A stretch of DNA of 64,000 bases from assembly GCA_026419785.1 (NCBI GenBank), contig JAODTK010002887.1, forward strand, positions 248,001 to 312,000, read 5' to 3'. This document shows positions 1-11,423 of this stretch, one piece after another. The position numbers were made by a program, and so were the translations under genes. The DNA comes from Sclerodactyla briareus (lineage: Eukaryota > Echinodermata > Holothuroidea > Dendrochirotida > Sclerodactylidae). Positions within the stretch are counted from its first letter, which is position 1. Each line of letters starts with the position of its first letter. Below the pieces are notes generated by a model. The model saw only the letters and a list, made by a program, of their open reading frames with translations, ran no database searches and had not been told where the DNA came from.

Positions 1-1192
1 TACCACTCTGTCTATTCTCATGAGGACTCTCAAGACTTTCTGTGGGTCCGTGGATCTTTATCTCTATGGTTGATGGTATCTCATGGACTTCTTCTTCCTC
101 TTTTCCTCCTTCATTCCATCCAGCCTGTGATGTTCTGGGCTAGTACTCTCCCTCGTGTCCTGGGTATTCATCTCATCGTAAAAGGAATCGTCATTGTCCT
201 CTTCTCTCCATCCTTGAAGAAGATCATAATCAACCACGTGTCATCATCCTCAAGTTCTTCCATCTTCATCTCCTCTCCTCTCTCTACTACTTTTCATCCT
301 TCTTCTCATCCGGGACCCTCCACCCTGTTAGTAGCTACCTTCAGGCATCTCTCTGGTACTGGGGGAGAATCCTCCTCATTCACACAGTGTTGAGGCCTAG
401 ATGGACCACCACCCTCACTGATGTCACTTCTGGGTTCAGTCACACCTGCTGGTTCAGCTTCACACGCAACTATCCTCCACTGGTTCTATTAAGGCTGTCC
501 ACCCTGGGCAAACCACCATCCCGTCCCAAATTCTCGATTCGCATCCCCTTTTCCCTCTTCAGAGATTATGTGACCTACTTGTTCTCTTCTATGTTCCTTG
601 CTTGACACCTAAATGGGGGTCTATTATCTGCGGTTCATCTTCTTCAACCTTCTCTTCAGCAAGATTCTGAGAGTTGTCCTCCTAGTCTCTGGACATTTCC
701 TGGTGGCTGGAGTGTCCCCATAATATCACCAAGGGATGTTCCGCCATCATCAGCTCCTGGTCAGAGTTTCAAATGCAGGATCTATATCTTCCCCACCTCC
801 GTCCTGATTTTTCTTCTCTTTCTTCTTCTCCACTGGGAGTCTTCAAATCTTGACCGGCATCTGTGGAACCTGGAATATACTTATCAGTGATAGTGCTTCC
901 ACACCATCCTTGTTTCTCAATAAATTAACCTGCAGATCTCCCCTTGGCCTGGGTCTCCGAGAGGGTTGGGGATTTCGACTGAGAACACTCGAACGGAGAG
1001 TCTTTGCCTTGCCAAGCCTGCACTGTCTCTGCTGCTGGTGAACCCCCGGGCAGGGGTATCGCCAGGAGGCCCTGCACCTTCAGAGGGGCTGTCATGATGA
1101 GCATCGAGTGGGGAATCATCTGGTGGAGGTGGTGGGTTGAGTTTGTTCTTTTCATCACTCTGCTTTGTCACCCCTATGTTGTGATACACCGT
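1..1192 (-). CDS. Large coding-like exon of an unrecognised acidic, proline-rich protein (partial, frame-broken)
   Basis: Read on the minus strand, the exon starts after a textbook acceptor (CCTTTTCCTTTTAG, AG at 1194-1193). The frame from 1192 to about 918 is open and hydrophilic, with NPPPPPDDSPLDAHHDSP and further proline- and glycine-rich sequence. Coding character then continues in shifted frames: GSTITDKYIPGSTDAGQDLK (about 800-905), CEAEPAGVTEPRSDISEGGG (about 405-465) and REEDNDDSFYDEMNTQDTRE (about 150-207), up to the window edge. The composition (E, D, S, P, K rich) suggests a disordered region; no domain is recognised. The shifts look like indel errors rather than a decayed gene, because protein-like sequence resumes each time, but a pseudogene is possible. 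The candidate exons at 3207-3300 and 3560-3789 share its strand and could belong to the same gene; this is inference. Confidence 0.45.
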
Positions 1193-1639
1193 CTAAAAGG
1201 AAAAGGATATTTGATATGCAGACATGTTGTTGACATCTCCCCACACGGCAATAGCCGTAGTTAATCATGCTTCGAGGCTATACCTCTATGCATGGATCAC
1301 TTTATACAAGGTTAAGATCAGAAACAGATGTCAGCAGGTTTAGTAAGCAAGTGTGTCTTACAGAATGTCATAGACAAGCCTCATTGATCGATTATGCATT
1401 GTGTGGTCGTGAACTATTTTTAGCGTGAAGCCTTTTGAGAGCAACACCTATGCAGGAGTATTGTCCAGCAAGTGATGCACATGCTGAGTGTCGCTTCCTT
1501 ACAGAGATGTTTGAAATCCTGGTATTCCCAATCAAATTTCAGCGAGAGCTTTTTGTAACTGACCTGTCAGGCGGTAAACCGCCAAGTGTAATCCCACACA
1601 AATGGCCATTCGTGGACCTCTTTTGAAATAAGCACATTA
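1193..1639. other. No gene recognised; possible intron
   Basis: AT-rich sequence upstream (minus strand) of the acceptor at 1193-1194. I see no motif or repeat in it. Confidence 0.3.
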
Positions 1640-2160
1640 AAATTTTACTTTCCATTTGACCTCTGTTGACTTGACATGCCCCTACACTGTTGTTTCAGAC
1701 CAACCAAATCCGACAAAGTTACCAAAAAATCACTAATAAATCAAATTTTTTTGGACCCTCTGGTGACCTTGAAATCAGCCGCTGTTTTTCGGAACCAACT
1801 TTTGACCCCACCAAGTTTTAACGTAAATCCGACTTACCTCTGTATTTTCGCAAAAAAAAACACAAATTGACCGCCCTTGACCTTGAAATCAACTGTCATG
1901 AATTTCGGGACTATTGTTTGTCCCCACCAAGTGTTGTGTAAAGTCAACTAACTCTGTATTTTTTGTGTAAACCTGCAAAAATAGAGGCAGCAGACCAAAG
2001 CCGCGAGCCCACTTTCGAACATCATCTGAGATTTTACTATGATGGACATGTGTACCAAGTTTTTAAGTCAATCAGATTAAGCTTAACGAGTTATAAACGC
2101 CCAAAGTTTCCGAAGGCGGCGGAGACGGCGTCTGCAACCCCAAAACCATAATCTACCGTG
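1640..2160 (-). repeat. Dispersed non-coding repeat, copy 1 (inverted relative to 29290-29840)
   Basis: The reverse complement of this stretch matches 29290-29840 in order. It has a GC-rich CCGCC start, then sequence reading AACTTTGGTACAC-like, then CAGAGTTAGTCG/GATTTACATGAAACT-like, then TGGGGACAAA and a CCCGAAAAAC block. It contains repeated TTGACCTTGAAATCA phrases and no coding potential. Related phrases also occur near 32690-32760. Boundaries are approximate. Confidence 0.6.
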
Positions 2161-2362
2161 ACACTAAAAAAAGTGGTTGTCGGGGATACAATAATAGATA
2201 TACACATCACTTTAATTCTCGTACTTGCATTTTCAGTTACTGACCGGACCGTCCTTCTCTCCGGTACTGCACTTCAGGCGGGGGCAAATGGTACATTAAC
2301 GTGCGTTTTGAATTTTCAAGTGCACAGCCACTGTAGCCCCTCGAATCCCGTCCCTACAATCA

Positions 2363-2414
2363 TTTTTTTTTTTTTTTTTTCCACACACAAACCGTTCCTT
2401 GTGACTGCCTCAGA

Positions 2415-2446
<32 letters not shown>

Positions 2447-2453
2447 TATTTGT
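2363..2453. repeat. Poly-T (18) and poly-C (39) runs
   Basis: T18 at 2363-2380 and C39 at 2415-2453, about 35 bases apart. Runs of this length are unstable in sequencing, so their lengths are unreliable. Confidence 0.95.
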
Positions 2454-3206
2454 GGACTGGGAATCTCAACATTTCAACGGATTGAGTTAAAGTAATAAAG
2501 CACACCTCAATAGTGCTTTAACAGTGAAGGCAGAGTTCGGCTCTAAGCTCCACCCATATGTGACAGGATTTCTTGAATTTTGGCCAATGAGTGCTCAAAT
2601 CATTCATAAGTGAATTTAGACTAGAGTCTCCACAAGAGCTACAAGTGACATCCACATGTGGGTGAATCAAGATTATCTAGGCTATGAAGGCAAGGGCAGA
2701 TACTGTAGGTAGCTAGGCAGTTTGATACCAAATCAACACTTGCATGCTAAACTGGTATCTTTAGGGGAGTACAGTACTGTTGCCGTATTCAACAAACTCC
2801 AAGGGATAGACTTATAGGGCATCGCAGTGAAACACCACTGTATGTTGGTCAAATCACTCCACATTACCTACATGTAGTCAAGCAACTCATAACATGAGGG
2901 ACATTATCCCACAGGGGTCATTTGGGGATTATCATTTTATTGAATCACATTTGTTCCAATTCCTGCTTCTTCCACCCATTCTGAAGGGAATTCCCTATTA
3001 GGTGAGTGAATCCCGCCTCCGAGACTAGCCTATAAACTCTCGACACGAATCCCAGCAGCTACACTACTACAAACATTGGATGAAGTCAAAATTGTGTCAG
3101 GGGCCATAACTTCAAGTGTTCATTCAATATAACTTGAGACTTTGATGTGCTATTTCAAAATCACACATATTTTTGCCATGCCCATGACAGAGGATGTACA
3201 GCATAC
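2454..3206. other. No gene recognised
   Basis: Mixed AT-rich sequence without a recognisable protein or repeat. If the minus-strand exons flanking it belong to one gene, this is intron. Confidence 0.3.
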
Positions 3207-3300
3207 CTCAAGTTCCACGATTGTTCCGGGTTCTCTTCTAGCACGTGAACTTCCTTCAATATTCTCGCGAAGTGAAGCCCACCTGGCCTGTATGGAAATG
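3207..3300 (-). CDS. Candidate internal exon, unknown protein
   Basis: On the minus strand a pyrimidine-rich acceptor (ACTTGTATTTTCAG, AG at 3302-3301) precedes 94 bases that end at a donor, GAG|GTATGC (GT at 3206-3205). Two frames are open through it. The more protein-like one reads FPYRPGGLHFARILKEV then HVLEENPEQSWNL; the alternative begins ISIQARWASLRENIEG. Both can be joined in phase to the candidate exon upstream at 3560-3789, because 94 and 230 leave compatible phases. I do not recognise the protein. The splice signals are the main evidence; a chance open frame remains possible. Confidence 0.35.
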
Positions 3301-3559
3301 CTGAAAATACAAGTGGGAAAGTATGGTATCATAACATGCCCCATGTAGTTTCGAGTGCCAGATGTGAGGTGAGGTGATGCATCCTGGTCAGTTAGCCTAC
3401 AGTGTAGGTACCGCACATACAAGGGGAGAGGGAGAACTAGAACACGGACGGATAGATACACTCCTATTTTCCCTTGAGTTTCCTGCAACATGGGGAGGAG
3501 GGCATAAAGAGTTCTGCCAGATGGTGCAGAGGAAAGAGGACTTTCGCAACTCATCTTAC

Positions 3560-3789
3560 GTCTTTGGAGTGATAGCCACACATCCTGCTGGCATTCCTTA
3601 TCTTTTTTTTCCATCATTTCGAAATGAACTGTTTTTTAGGGTTCTTTGGCATCTGAACCTTGGCCTTGAGATCAACAAAGTGAACAACATCACCATACAT
3701 TAGAGGAGAGAAGGCCATACAACAGCAATTTTCAAAAACCCTTATATCCTTCACAGAATCATTTTTGAAGACGCAGCTACATACAACAT
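3560..3789 (-). CDS. Candidate internal exon next to the retrotransposon insertion
   Basis: On the minus strand, acceptor GGGTTGTTTTTTAG (AG at 3791-3790) opens a 230-base segment ending at a perfect donor, AAAGAC|GTAAGA (GT at 3559-3558). One frame is open from the acceptor, reading DVVCSCVFKNDSVKDIRV and DVVHFVDLKAKVQMPKNPKK. It stops at 3616-3614, where a second frame (EMMEKKDKECQQDVWLSLQR) takes over. A frame change at the T6 run 3632-3637 would join them, so a homopolymer error is plausible. The protein is unrecognised. The 5' LTR of the retrotransposon begins only 48 bases upstream of the acceptor, so the element would lie in the preceding intron and close to its branch point. Confidence 0.35.
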
Positions 3790-3833
3790 CTAAAAAACAA
3801 CCCTCGCCATGCAACAACTAAAATATAGTTATA

Positions 3834-3837
3834 GTAG
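3834..3837. repeat. Target-site duplication, left (GTAG)
   Basis: GTAG directly precedes the first LTR base and is repeated directly after the 3' LTR at 13703-13706. Four to six bases is the usual size for Ty3/gypsy integrases. An AGTAG reading is possible if the LTR ends one base earlier. Confidence 0.75.
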
Positions 3838-6077
3838 TGTAAGGGAAATAGCGATCTTTCCTTAATAGTTTTACTGGCTGCTGTTAGATTTTGTATAGCG
3901 CCACGGTTTTGCCAGAGCTCCGGGAGTACTTCCGGGTTCTGGGTGACACCTACGGTAGGAGAACACTAGGAGTTCCATCGTGTGGGTATAGTACGGCTAT
4001 CGGCACAGTCCACCCCGCTTGCGCGTAATGTTGCCCGGGCCAAACACTCCGCGGGAGACATTCCATAGTGGTTGAATTGCACTCCGTAGTAGGTAAATAA
4101 TTATTGCATGTTTCTAACGATGGTATAACCATTTGTCGTAGTCTGTTAGTCTTACTCGTAGAGGCCAGGGATAGACGAAATATTATATGGAACTAGCGTA
4201 ACAATGTATAGATTAAACAGTTAATCTTTGGTATTCGTAAGATGATCGATATATGGCAAGGACCTACGGGATATGGAAACAGGACAGTTCGGTTAGGGCA
4301 TGTTTGATACCTACGAGGGGAGCTATGTATTTTTGAGCCTAAAATCTCTCCTAATGAATTAAGATTACCGTGCTTAGTATGGTGGAACATGTATATTTCA
4401 TGTATTTAAGTGTATGCGATTTGGTATTACGGTTATCTAAGTTACTACGTAAGATTGAGTGTCTTAAAGTTGATAAACACGTTCATTTGGTTTGGGACAT
4501 TGTGACCACCCAAACGTTTGCCAATATGGTTGCGCTGGGTCTGCTATGCAGGTTCTGCTGTGCGGAAACGGTTCTGGCCCCCTTGCCCAAGGAACTAGTG
4601 TTTGTTCCTCTTGTGGAGTATGTCGCTTTCTATAGAGTTTCGTCCTATGATCAAAGGTTTGTTTAGGTCTTATAGTAGTACAGCCGTTACTTATAGGTTG
4701 TGGCCATGGTTTTGTGCAGCTAGAGAGCTAGATGATAGGTAGCTTACACGTATAGAGCCACAACGAATCGACCAGGGAGAGAAGAGACGGAAGTCGGTAG
4801 TGTGAAGTCAACGGAGTTAATTGATTAAGGGGGCGTTGTTGCAGTACAGTCTATCCACTGCCCGTGTCGCTGCATTGTCATTGTCACGTGCTTGAGCAGG
4901 AAGGTTAAAGCATCAACGTGATTCCCGTGCACGGACTGCTCTGGCCGTCGTCCCGCCTACAGTTAAAACAATAGGATCTGCCTACCATTTACAGATAGGT
5001 GTGGAGAGGCATTGGGTAGATTGGCATATGATACGGCTATCGCGATATTGCCAATAGATCTCTGGTGCACAGAAAGCTATACCTACAGTGCAGGAGACGT
5101 ACTAAGGATCGCGACCCCGAGAGACGTGGCCGCACCCAAACTTGGCTGCCGTAATTACGTGGTAGTGCGTGGTGTGGGGCGGGAGGGATGTAGCCACACA
5201 CTAAGTCAGTTGCCGCACTTAAGGGTGTAGTGCGTGCGGGGTACGGAGGGATTTGGTCACACACAAAGTCAGTTGCGTACTTACAGTGTGTAGTACGTGC
5301 TGGGGGTACCGAGAGGATTTGGTAAAACGCAAAAATCGATTGACGTACATTACACTGTAGATAAGTGATAAAGTATACGAGAGACATAATCGCACACAAA
5401 AATCAATGACATACATCAGTGTAGGATATAGTTTAGGTACCTAGGACAATATGCAACATTGGAGTAATATGAAGCAATAGGGAAAGTTTGTGTACAAACT
5501 CAATTAACGTACATTCAGTGTAGGAGCGTGTTATTAGGTGCCTGGACATCTGATATAGCCCTGTTTTGAAACATTGAACCAATAGAAAGTTGTGTATAGC
5601 GAGGGTAATGCTGGTTAGGATAGGGAAACTTTTCGGGGTAGACACAGTAGTAAGCGTACGGAGAAAGATGTGTGTTGTATTCTCGTGTAGTAGCGGCGGG
5701 TTAATTAAGCGGGATAGGGCAGTGCGGTTATTATTGCGCTGTGGAAAGTTATTAGGAATAACAGTCGAGTCGGAATATTGGAATAGCGCTGAGCATAGGG
5801 TTAAGTGTATAAGGTCGCGGTATATGTAGCCGCGGAAGAGTAGTAGAGAGTAAGGTTAGGTAACAGTAAGTATCAGATTAGTGGATTCGTCATATTGATT
5901 GCCTATTGTATAACATATGTAGTGATGAGATACCCGAAAATATAATCTCATTTATACCCGTTTCAGAACGTGTCGCCTCTATTTCCGCGTGTTTCGGACA
6001 CGCTAAATACAGTGGTTCATGTAACGTGGCATACGCATTCCGGGAGACTGGGCACAGCCCGTTCGGCCGACGTTATA
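3838..6077 (+). repeat. 5' LTR (about 2.24 kb)
   Basis: It begins TGTAAGGGAAATAGCGATC and ends CGACGTTATA, and is collinear with 11447-13702 throughout. Differences between the LTRs include many single-base gains and losses as well as substitutions. It has no coding function; open frames in it are chance. It holds an internal tandem repeat at about 5140-5560. The LTR should carry the element's promoter and poly-A signal, but I could not place either with confidence. Confidence 0.93.
5140..5560 (+). repeat. Degenerate tandem repeat inside the 5' LTR (about 65-base unit)
   Basis: Each unit carries CACACA(A/C)TAAGTCAGTTG-like sequence, a CGTACTTACAGTGTGTAG-like segment, then GTACGGGAGGATTTGGT. 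About six decaying copies are seen here and again in the 3' LTR at about 12800-13210. Such arrays in LTR U3 regions can act as enhancers; that role is not shown here. Confidence 0.75.
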
Positions 6078-6078
6078 T

Positions 6079-6094
6079 TGGTGGCAGCGGTGGG
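6079..6094 (+). promoter_or_regulatory. Primer binding site, tRNA-Leu type
   Basis: TGGTGGCAGCGGTGGG begins one base after the 5' LTR. Its complement, ending CCACCGCTGCCACCA, equals the 3' acceptor end plus CCA of animal tRNA-Leu (AAG/UAG type). This is where minus-strand cDNA synthesis would be primed. Confidence 0.85.
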
Positions 6095-6299
6095 CTACTT
6101 TCCCGCATTTGAATAAATAGAACCATGTGTACTGTTCTTGCATGCGTGATGGCGGAGAGGAAACGTTCTGATTCCCGTAGTAAAGCATTAGGTAGAAGAT
6201 GAATGAGCCTAATGTATAGGTAATGCTAGGAATGACAAGGGTAATGTGTTTGATTACCGTCAAATACCGAGAGCCCCTACCACACATCGGATGACCGAC

Positions 6300-7430
6300 G
6301 GGTAACCTGGACCCGAGAAACCTGAAGCGTTAGTCGGAAGTACCGATGAGGGCAGCGACGAGTCCCCTTACAGACCCCGCGCCGCGAACGCCTGGGGGTT
6401 GCGCAGTCGATGCTTACCTGGTGACGAACCCGCTAACCAATTTATTACAACAGACCCCCGCGCGCGGCTGTTTGTTCGACCGGGAGTAGACCCGAACGTA
6501 AAACCTGATACCTATGATGGCACAACGATGTTTGATGACTATGTTAGTCAATTGAAACTATTGTCAGAAACTAAATAAACTGGGACCAGCGTACATACCG
6601 CCATGTACCTGGCCGCTAGTCTCGAGGTGATGGCCCAAGCTGTGATGGCCGATCTTGGACTATGAAACGAAACGAGATTTCAACATGCTTTTGGGGCCCT
6701 GCAGCAACGATTTAAACCGGCAACCAACCCTGAACGGCACGTATACAGGTTGAAAAACTTGCAGTAAAACGGAACGAAACATTGCCCCAACTTGCGCAAT
6801 CGGTGCGCAGAATGGACAAGTAAGGCGTACCCTATCGCACCATACCCCTGCTTGAAATACTGTCGCGTGACACGTTCATCGACGCGTGAACGATTTCTGA
6901 TCTCGACTGGGGGTAAACCAGGCTCGTCCATCACCTCGGAGCATGCGTTGAATTCTTGTACTAGAAATTCGAGGACCTTCCACAACGCAGAGAAGCAACG
7001 ACATCAGACGAAAGGGGATGCCCGTGCTACCTATACACCAGGGCAGCGGGCAAGAATGAAAACAAATACTGACCATCGCATGATACTGAAAATCTATTGA
7101 AAGTTAAGCGAAAGCGACTGGAGAAATTACGAATACGAGTGATGCACTCAATACCGGGGACCGAGTGCAACAAGTCCGGTTCAGGTAGTCCGCGCCGCGA
7201 TACCGCTCTGATCGAGGGAGAGGCGACGGACCGCGCTTGTTTCAACTGTTGGCAGCCGAGACCATACGCGGGGTAGCGTAATTGTCCTGAGCGAGATGAC
7301 GCGAACGCGACGTCAAACGACAAGAGACCGGAGTCGAGGCCCGGATTGCGGCGGGGTCGGATGCCAAAACGCAGGGTCGACGGAGAAGCCGAAGATCGAC
7401 GTATCGAACGGTGTCCAGTAATGACGGTCT
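6300..7430 (+). pseudogene. gag: gag: capsid and zinc-knuckle nucleocapsid, frame-broken
   Basis: Gag packages the element's RNA into virus-like particles. The capsid part is recognisable from KPDTYDGTTMFDDYVSQLKL (from about 6501) and MYLAASLEVMAQAVMADLGL (about 6602-6661), the latter matching the conserved Ty3/gypsy Gag helix pattern. Further capsid sequence follows (FGALQQRFKPATNPERHVYR, about 6688-6750). A zinc knuckle starts CFNCWQP at 7238-7258, but the usual Gly-His of C-x2-C-x4-H-x4-C reads Arg-Pro, and a stop falls before the last Cys. Frames change several times, with in-frame stops. The start codon could not be fixed. Gag is followed directly by protease. Confidence 0.85.
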
Positions 7431-7439
7431 CACATTTAA

Positions 7440-7720
7440 AGTTAGGATAAAAGGCTCAACTGTTAATTGTTATTAGAACTGGGGCTAATGTAACAGTAGT
7501 GAAAAGTGAGGTATATTGGGAGTATCCCTGATAATGTTCGAACCCCCATTGCTGGACATGTATTCGGTTACGTCCGCGAGGCAAAACGTTATACCAATGT
7601 GGGTATATTCAGTGTAGATTGAGATAGGTGCAAACTTGAGGTACTATGGAGATTTGGATTGCAGACAATCGAGTCTGATGAGTTGTTGGGCCTAGATTTC
7701 CTTCGTAAGGGTACTGTGTT
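7440..7720 (+). pseudogene. pol: Aspartic protease domain of pol, catalytic Asp not seen
   Basis: Retroviral-type protease that would cut the Gag-Pol polyprotein. The active-site region reads LIVIRTGANVTVV (7463-7501), where the family has Asp-Thr/Ser-Gly; the Asp codon is replaced by AGA (Arg) at 7475-7477. The C-terminal flap/strand motif LLGLDFLRKG follows at about 7683-7714. Length fits a protease of about 90-100 residues. As written the enzyme would be dead. A local sequence error (GAT versus AGA, a base-order change) is possible because the flanks are well preserved. Confidence 0.8.
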
Positions 7721-8329
7721 ATCGAATTAGTAAAGGGCCATTGGTTGTGCGAGCAAGCCTGGTGTATAGTGAGAATGCTACTAGGGTTAAGTTTTGTTGT
7801 GATCAGGTGTAGTACGCAGAGTGGTTGCCGAACATAACACTCTAGGTACCCTAATAGTGAATGATTATTAGAGGGTGCTACCTAGTACGGAGGTACAGTC
7901 GGGTTTGAATTGGGATAGTAGAGCCATAGAGGGTTCAAGCAAAGACAACCATTGTAATAGCAGGGCGCTAGTAGACCTGAGGAGGTATGGTGCCAATACG
8001 TGTAGTGAACCATCTAGGGAGCCAGGCTGGTATAAAGCACAACAGCCTAGCACATGTGAGGAGCCGGGCGGTAGAGAGATTACAGAATTAGTAGGTGCAG
8101 TGGATGAAGGCCAACGGGTATGTACAGACCGACACTGTGCCAGAGAACTTGAAGCCTGTACGAGTCGTCAGCACAGTACCTGAGTGATGAGCAAAAAGAA
8201 GCCCTACGAGTAATGTTGGCTGCCAACAGCATTTATTCGCAAGACATTAGACTGATTTGGGTAGGACTGATCTAGTGAAAACAAAATCAACACAGGGGCG
8301 AGTAAGCCCATACGCCAGCGTGCCGGCGT

Positions 8330-9090
8330 ATGCATGATAAGTATAAGGAGGCGAACAGCAAATAGAACAAATGTTATCAAGTGGTGTGATAGAACCGTAC
8401 ATAGTCCTTTGGGTCCCCTATAGTATTGTAGCTAGAAGGATTCTCTTGAGGGTTTTGTGAGACTATACAGGAAGCTTAATGATGTGACCATTAAGGAATC
8501 CTATCTAGTCCCTCGCATTGAGATTCGTTTAGATATAGCTTATGGGCGAAATGGTTTTTGAAGTTAGATTAGCGAGTGGATATTGGCAGATAGAGGTTGA
8601 GACGCGGATTAGAGAAAACTGCGTTTTATCACTATCATGGACTATATCAGTTCAACTGTCATGGCATTTGGCCTCTGTAACGCACCCAGTAGCTTTGAGC
8701 GACTTATGGAAACGCATTTGGCATGGGCTAGTGGGAAACATGTTTAGTCTACATAGATGACATACTTGGATGCGCCGACATTCGGAGAGCATGGGTCCGC
8801 TTGCAGACTGTGTTTTAAAGCATTAGGAGCAGGAGGTCTGAAACTGACCCTAAGAATGTACCTCCTTTCGTAAGGAGGTTGAGTTCTTGGGCACAGTGTG
8901 TCATGAGACGGTTTTGTACCTTGTGGCGACTGATCCCGAAAGGTCGACGCAGTTTTAAATTGGCCTATCCGCAAAGCGTACCTGACGGGGTGCGCAGCTT
9001 GTTGGATTGTGCACCTACATCGTATGGTCATTACAAGGGGTCGCCGAAATCGCGAAGCCATTGCACAGGTTAACAGGAGAGGCAAATAGA
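8330..9090 (+). pseudogene. pol: Reverse transcriptase domain of pol, frame-broken
   Basis: Copies the element RNA into DNA. Motifs appear in family order: EQMLSSGVIEP (about 8361-8396), YRKLNDVTIKESYLVPRIE (about 8469-8525), VRLASGYWQIEVE (about 8563-8602), AFGLCNAPSSFERLME (8664-8711) and the catalytic VYIDDILG (8747-8770). The YIDD aspartates are intact; the first catalytic Asp, expected at the start of the LASGYWQIEV motif, reads Arg. The frame of AFGLCNAP and that of YIDD differ, so at least one indel lies between 8711 and 8747. A linker region follows, then the RNase H. Confidence 0.95.
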
Positions 9091-9560
9091 GTTTTTGATT
9101 GGACTGCTGAAACTATTGATGCCTTTGAATTTAGGTTGAAGACAGCACTGGCATCAGCACTGTATTAGGAGATACCCGACTAGGGAAGACCCATTCGTGC
9201 TAGACACGGATTGCAGTAATTTTGCGGTGGGAAGCGTATTGTCCCAAGTGCAAATGGAGAAGCAGTAGTACTGGCATATTATAGTTCAGTAAGACCTTAG
9301 TAAGACAGAGCGGAAATTATGGTGTAATAGGAAGGAACTGGTGGCATGTGATCAAGTTAAGCATTGCCAACTTATTGTATGGTAGGAAATTTCTAGTTCG
9401 GGACAGATCATGGCCGCGCTACGCTGGCTGTTGAACGTCAAGAATCCAGAGGGCAGGGAGCTCGCTGGATTAGAATTCTTAGCACATACGCCCTTGAGAT
9501 AGAGCATAGGGCAGGGTTTGAAGCATTTGAATGCAGACGGGTTATCTAGGGGCCCTTACT
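9090..9560 (+). pseudogene. pol: RNase H domain of pol, frame-broken
   Basis: Degrades the RNA strand of the RNA/DNA hybrid. FDWTAETIDAFEFRLKTALA (from about 9093) marks the connection, followed by PFVLDTDCSNFAVGSVLSQV (about 9191-9250), the RNase H first strand with its catalytic Asp. Next come TLSKTER, KELVACDQVKH and AALRWLLNVKNPEGRELA (about 9415-9468), and the end motif EIEHRAGFKHLNADGLSRG (about 9496-9552). The order and spacing are those of Ty3/gypsy. Frame changes occur near 9170, 9320 and 9380. Confidence 0.93.
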
Positions 9561-9689
9561 GATTGCAGTCATTGTGGATCGGCAGGAGCATAAGGACACC
9601 AAGCGTGGTTGGCATAGGCCGGTAACCCAGAAACGGCCCGCAGTAGTAGTGACGAACCGCAAGTGGATGGCGATGGGCTACGCGAGTAC

Positions 9690-11030
9690 TCTCCCTCCAG
9701 TGGTCCACCACAGGTTCCACAACATCGTGGTTAGAAGTATGGTCACTGCAGGACTACAGACGTTACAAGGGGAAGATTCTGCGTTACAGAAGGTGCTTTC
9801 CTGGAAGCGTAACGGTGCCTAAACGACCAGACTGGGAACAAGTGCTGGTGTGGAAAACCTGAGCTTCGGACTATTGCTACAGTTCGACAGCCTGGAAGTC
9901 CGCAAGGGGTTTCTGAACGTCAGGTTGAGTCGCGTACTGGGGACAAGGTGTTATGGCAGACACTGGTACCAGAGTCTCTACGAGGAAAGGTACGTCACAG
10001 TGCATAGAGAAACCACCTGGCAGGTCATTTATGGTTTAAAAAGGCAATGAACTCTCAGAAAGAAAACTATTACTGAAGTAGGTTATACAGTAGGAAGGAC
10101 GTTAGTGAGCGTCAGTGCCGGCGTGCTAGTATGTGCGTTCGCGGCGAAGAAGGCCCCGAAAAGGAACGAGGCCGCATGAAAAGCGATAATGGTGGGGGAG
10201 CAAGGCAGGTGTGAATGGATATAATGGGGCCACTGCAGTATCTGATAAGGGCAATAAGTAAATACTGTCGTGGCGGACTATTCTCTAAGGCTGAGGCATC
10301 TGCGTAGCCGAATCAGGAAGCAGTCACAGTGGCCGAATCTGTACTGTTAAGGAGTTTATCTGTAGCTATGGTATACCTATTGAGGCTCACACTGAGCAAA
10401 GGGAGTTCAGTTTGAGTCCGGCAGTATTTCAGGAAATGTGTAAATTGGATGAATATTGAAAAGACAGTACAACGCCGTCTTCACCCACCCCGTCGGACGG
10501 AATGGCAGAACGTTTAATAATAGGGCCGATTGAGGGCCATGTTGTCACTGTATGTTGCCCCAACGCAGAGAGATGGGATGATGGTTGGCCATTTTTAATG
10601 GCATATAGGACTCTACACAGGAAGGCACTAACTATGTCTCCCCTGAGATAAGTTAGGTAGGAGATAGACTCCTGTAGAATAGGATGATTGCTAAACCCCC
10701 TACTGAGACAGAGACAACGCCTAGGAGTATGGGCAAGAGTCGAACACAAACTGCAGAAGGTAACGTTGAGAAACGCTCGCAAGCATATTAAAACGAGGGT
10801 TGTGAAAACACCAGAGTAAGAGTTACGATAAATCTCGACATAGCCATTTGTATAATGAAGGAGATGCTGTATGTGGTACGACCACTAGAAAGAAGGGAGA
10901 CCCTAAGCTGGAGCGCCGTTGGAAGGGTCCGTGCAAGGTCCTGAAGGATAGCGGACGTGACGCACAGGGTCCAGGTGAGCCAACGGGCTAAGCCGAGGTA
11001 GTTCACCATAATAGGCTGAAGCCGTATACG
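9690..11030 (+). pseudogene. pol: Integrase domain of pol, frame-broken
   Basis: Inserts the cDNA into the host genome. The linker before the core reads LQGEDSALQKVLSWKR (about 9763-9813). The catalytic core is traceable by ATAVSDKGNK (about 10229-10258), a region rich in Trp/Tyr that normally carries the second Asp, then FQEMCKLDEY (about 10428-10458) and SDGMAERLI (about 10495-10521) near the catalytic Glu. The C-terminal part shows KLERRWKGPCKVLKDSGR (about 10906-10960) and VVHHNRLKPYTG (about 10999-11034), the conserved end of this integrase class. No chromodomain was recognised. There are many frame changes and stops. Confidence 0.9.
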
Positions 11031-11423
11031 GGTTGGCCACTAAAACCCGTTGGTTTGATGTGGTTAGGTGTCCGATGGAAAAGACACACCGCCGTAGTAG
11101 AGACGTTGATGAGCTTTCAGGCTAGTGTGGTAGTCGACCGGAGGAGGGCTACGCCAGCTATGCAGTGGTGAGGATGTCAGTTCCAGCGGGAATAGGATTG
11201 CCACGTCAAAGACGTTCCTGAGCTACGACTTGGTGGTCCCAGCGAAGGAGGAAGCCTTCCAGCGTTATGCATTGACTTGTGCGAGGTGATTGATGTAGAA
11301 ATGAATAGAATTCGTGATAGTGTTATGATGAGAGTTCGTATTGAGTGTATTCACCATTATTGTGGTACATACTAGCATTGAATATTGAATATAATGCTCA
11401 CCAACTGGGACGAGTTCGGATCC

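Noticed and set aside
3838-6112. Several 60-120-codon frames in the LTRs
   Set aside because: They are not shared between the two LTRs, and LTRs do not normally encode protein.
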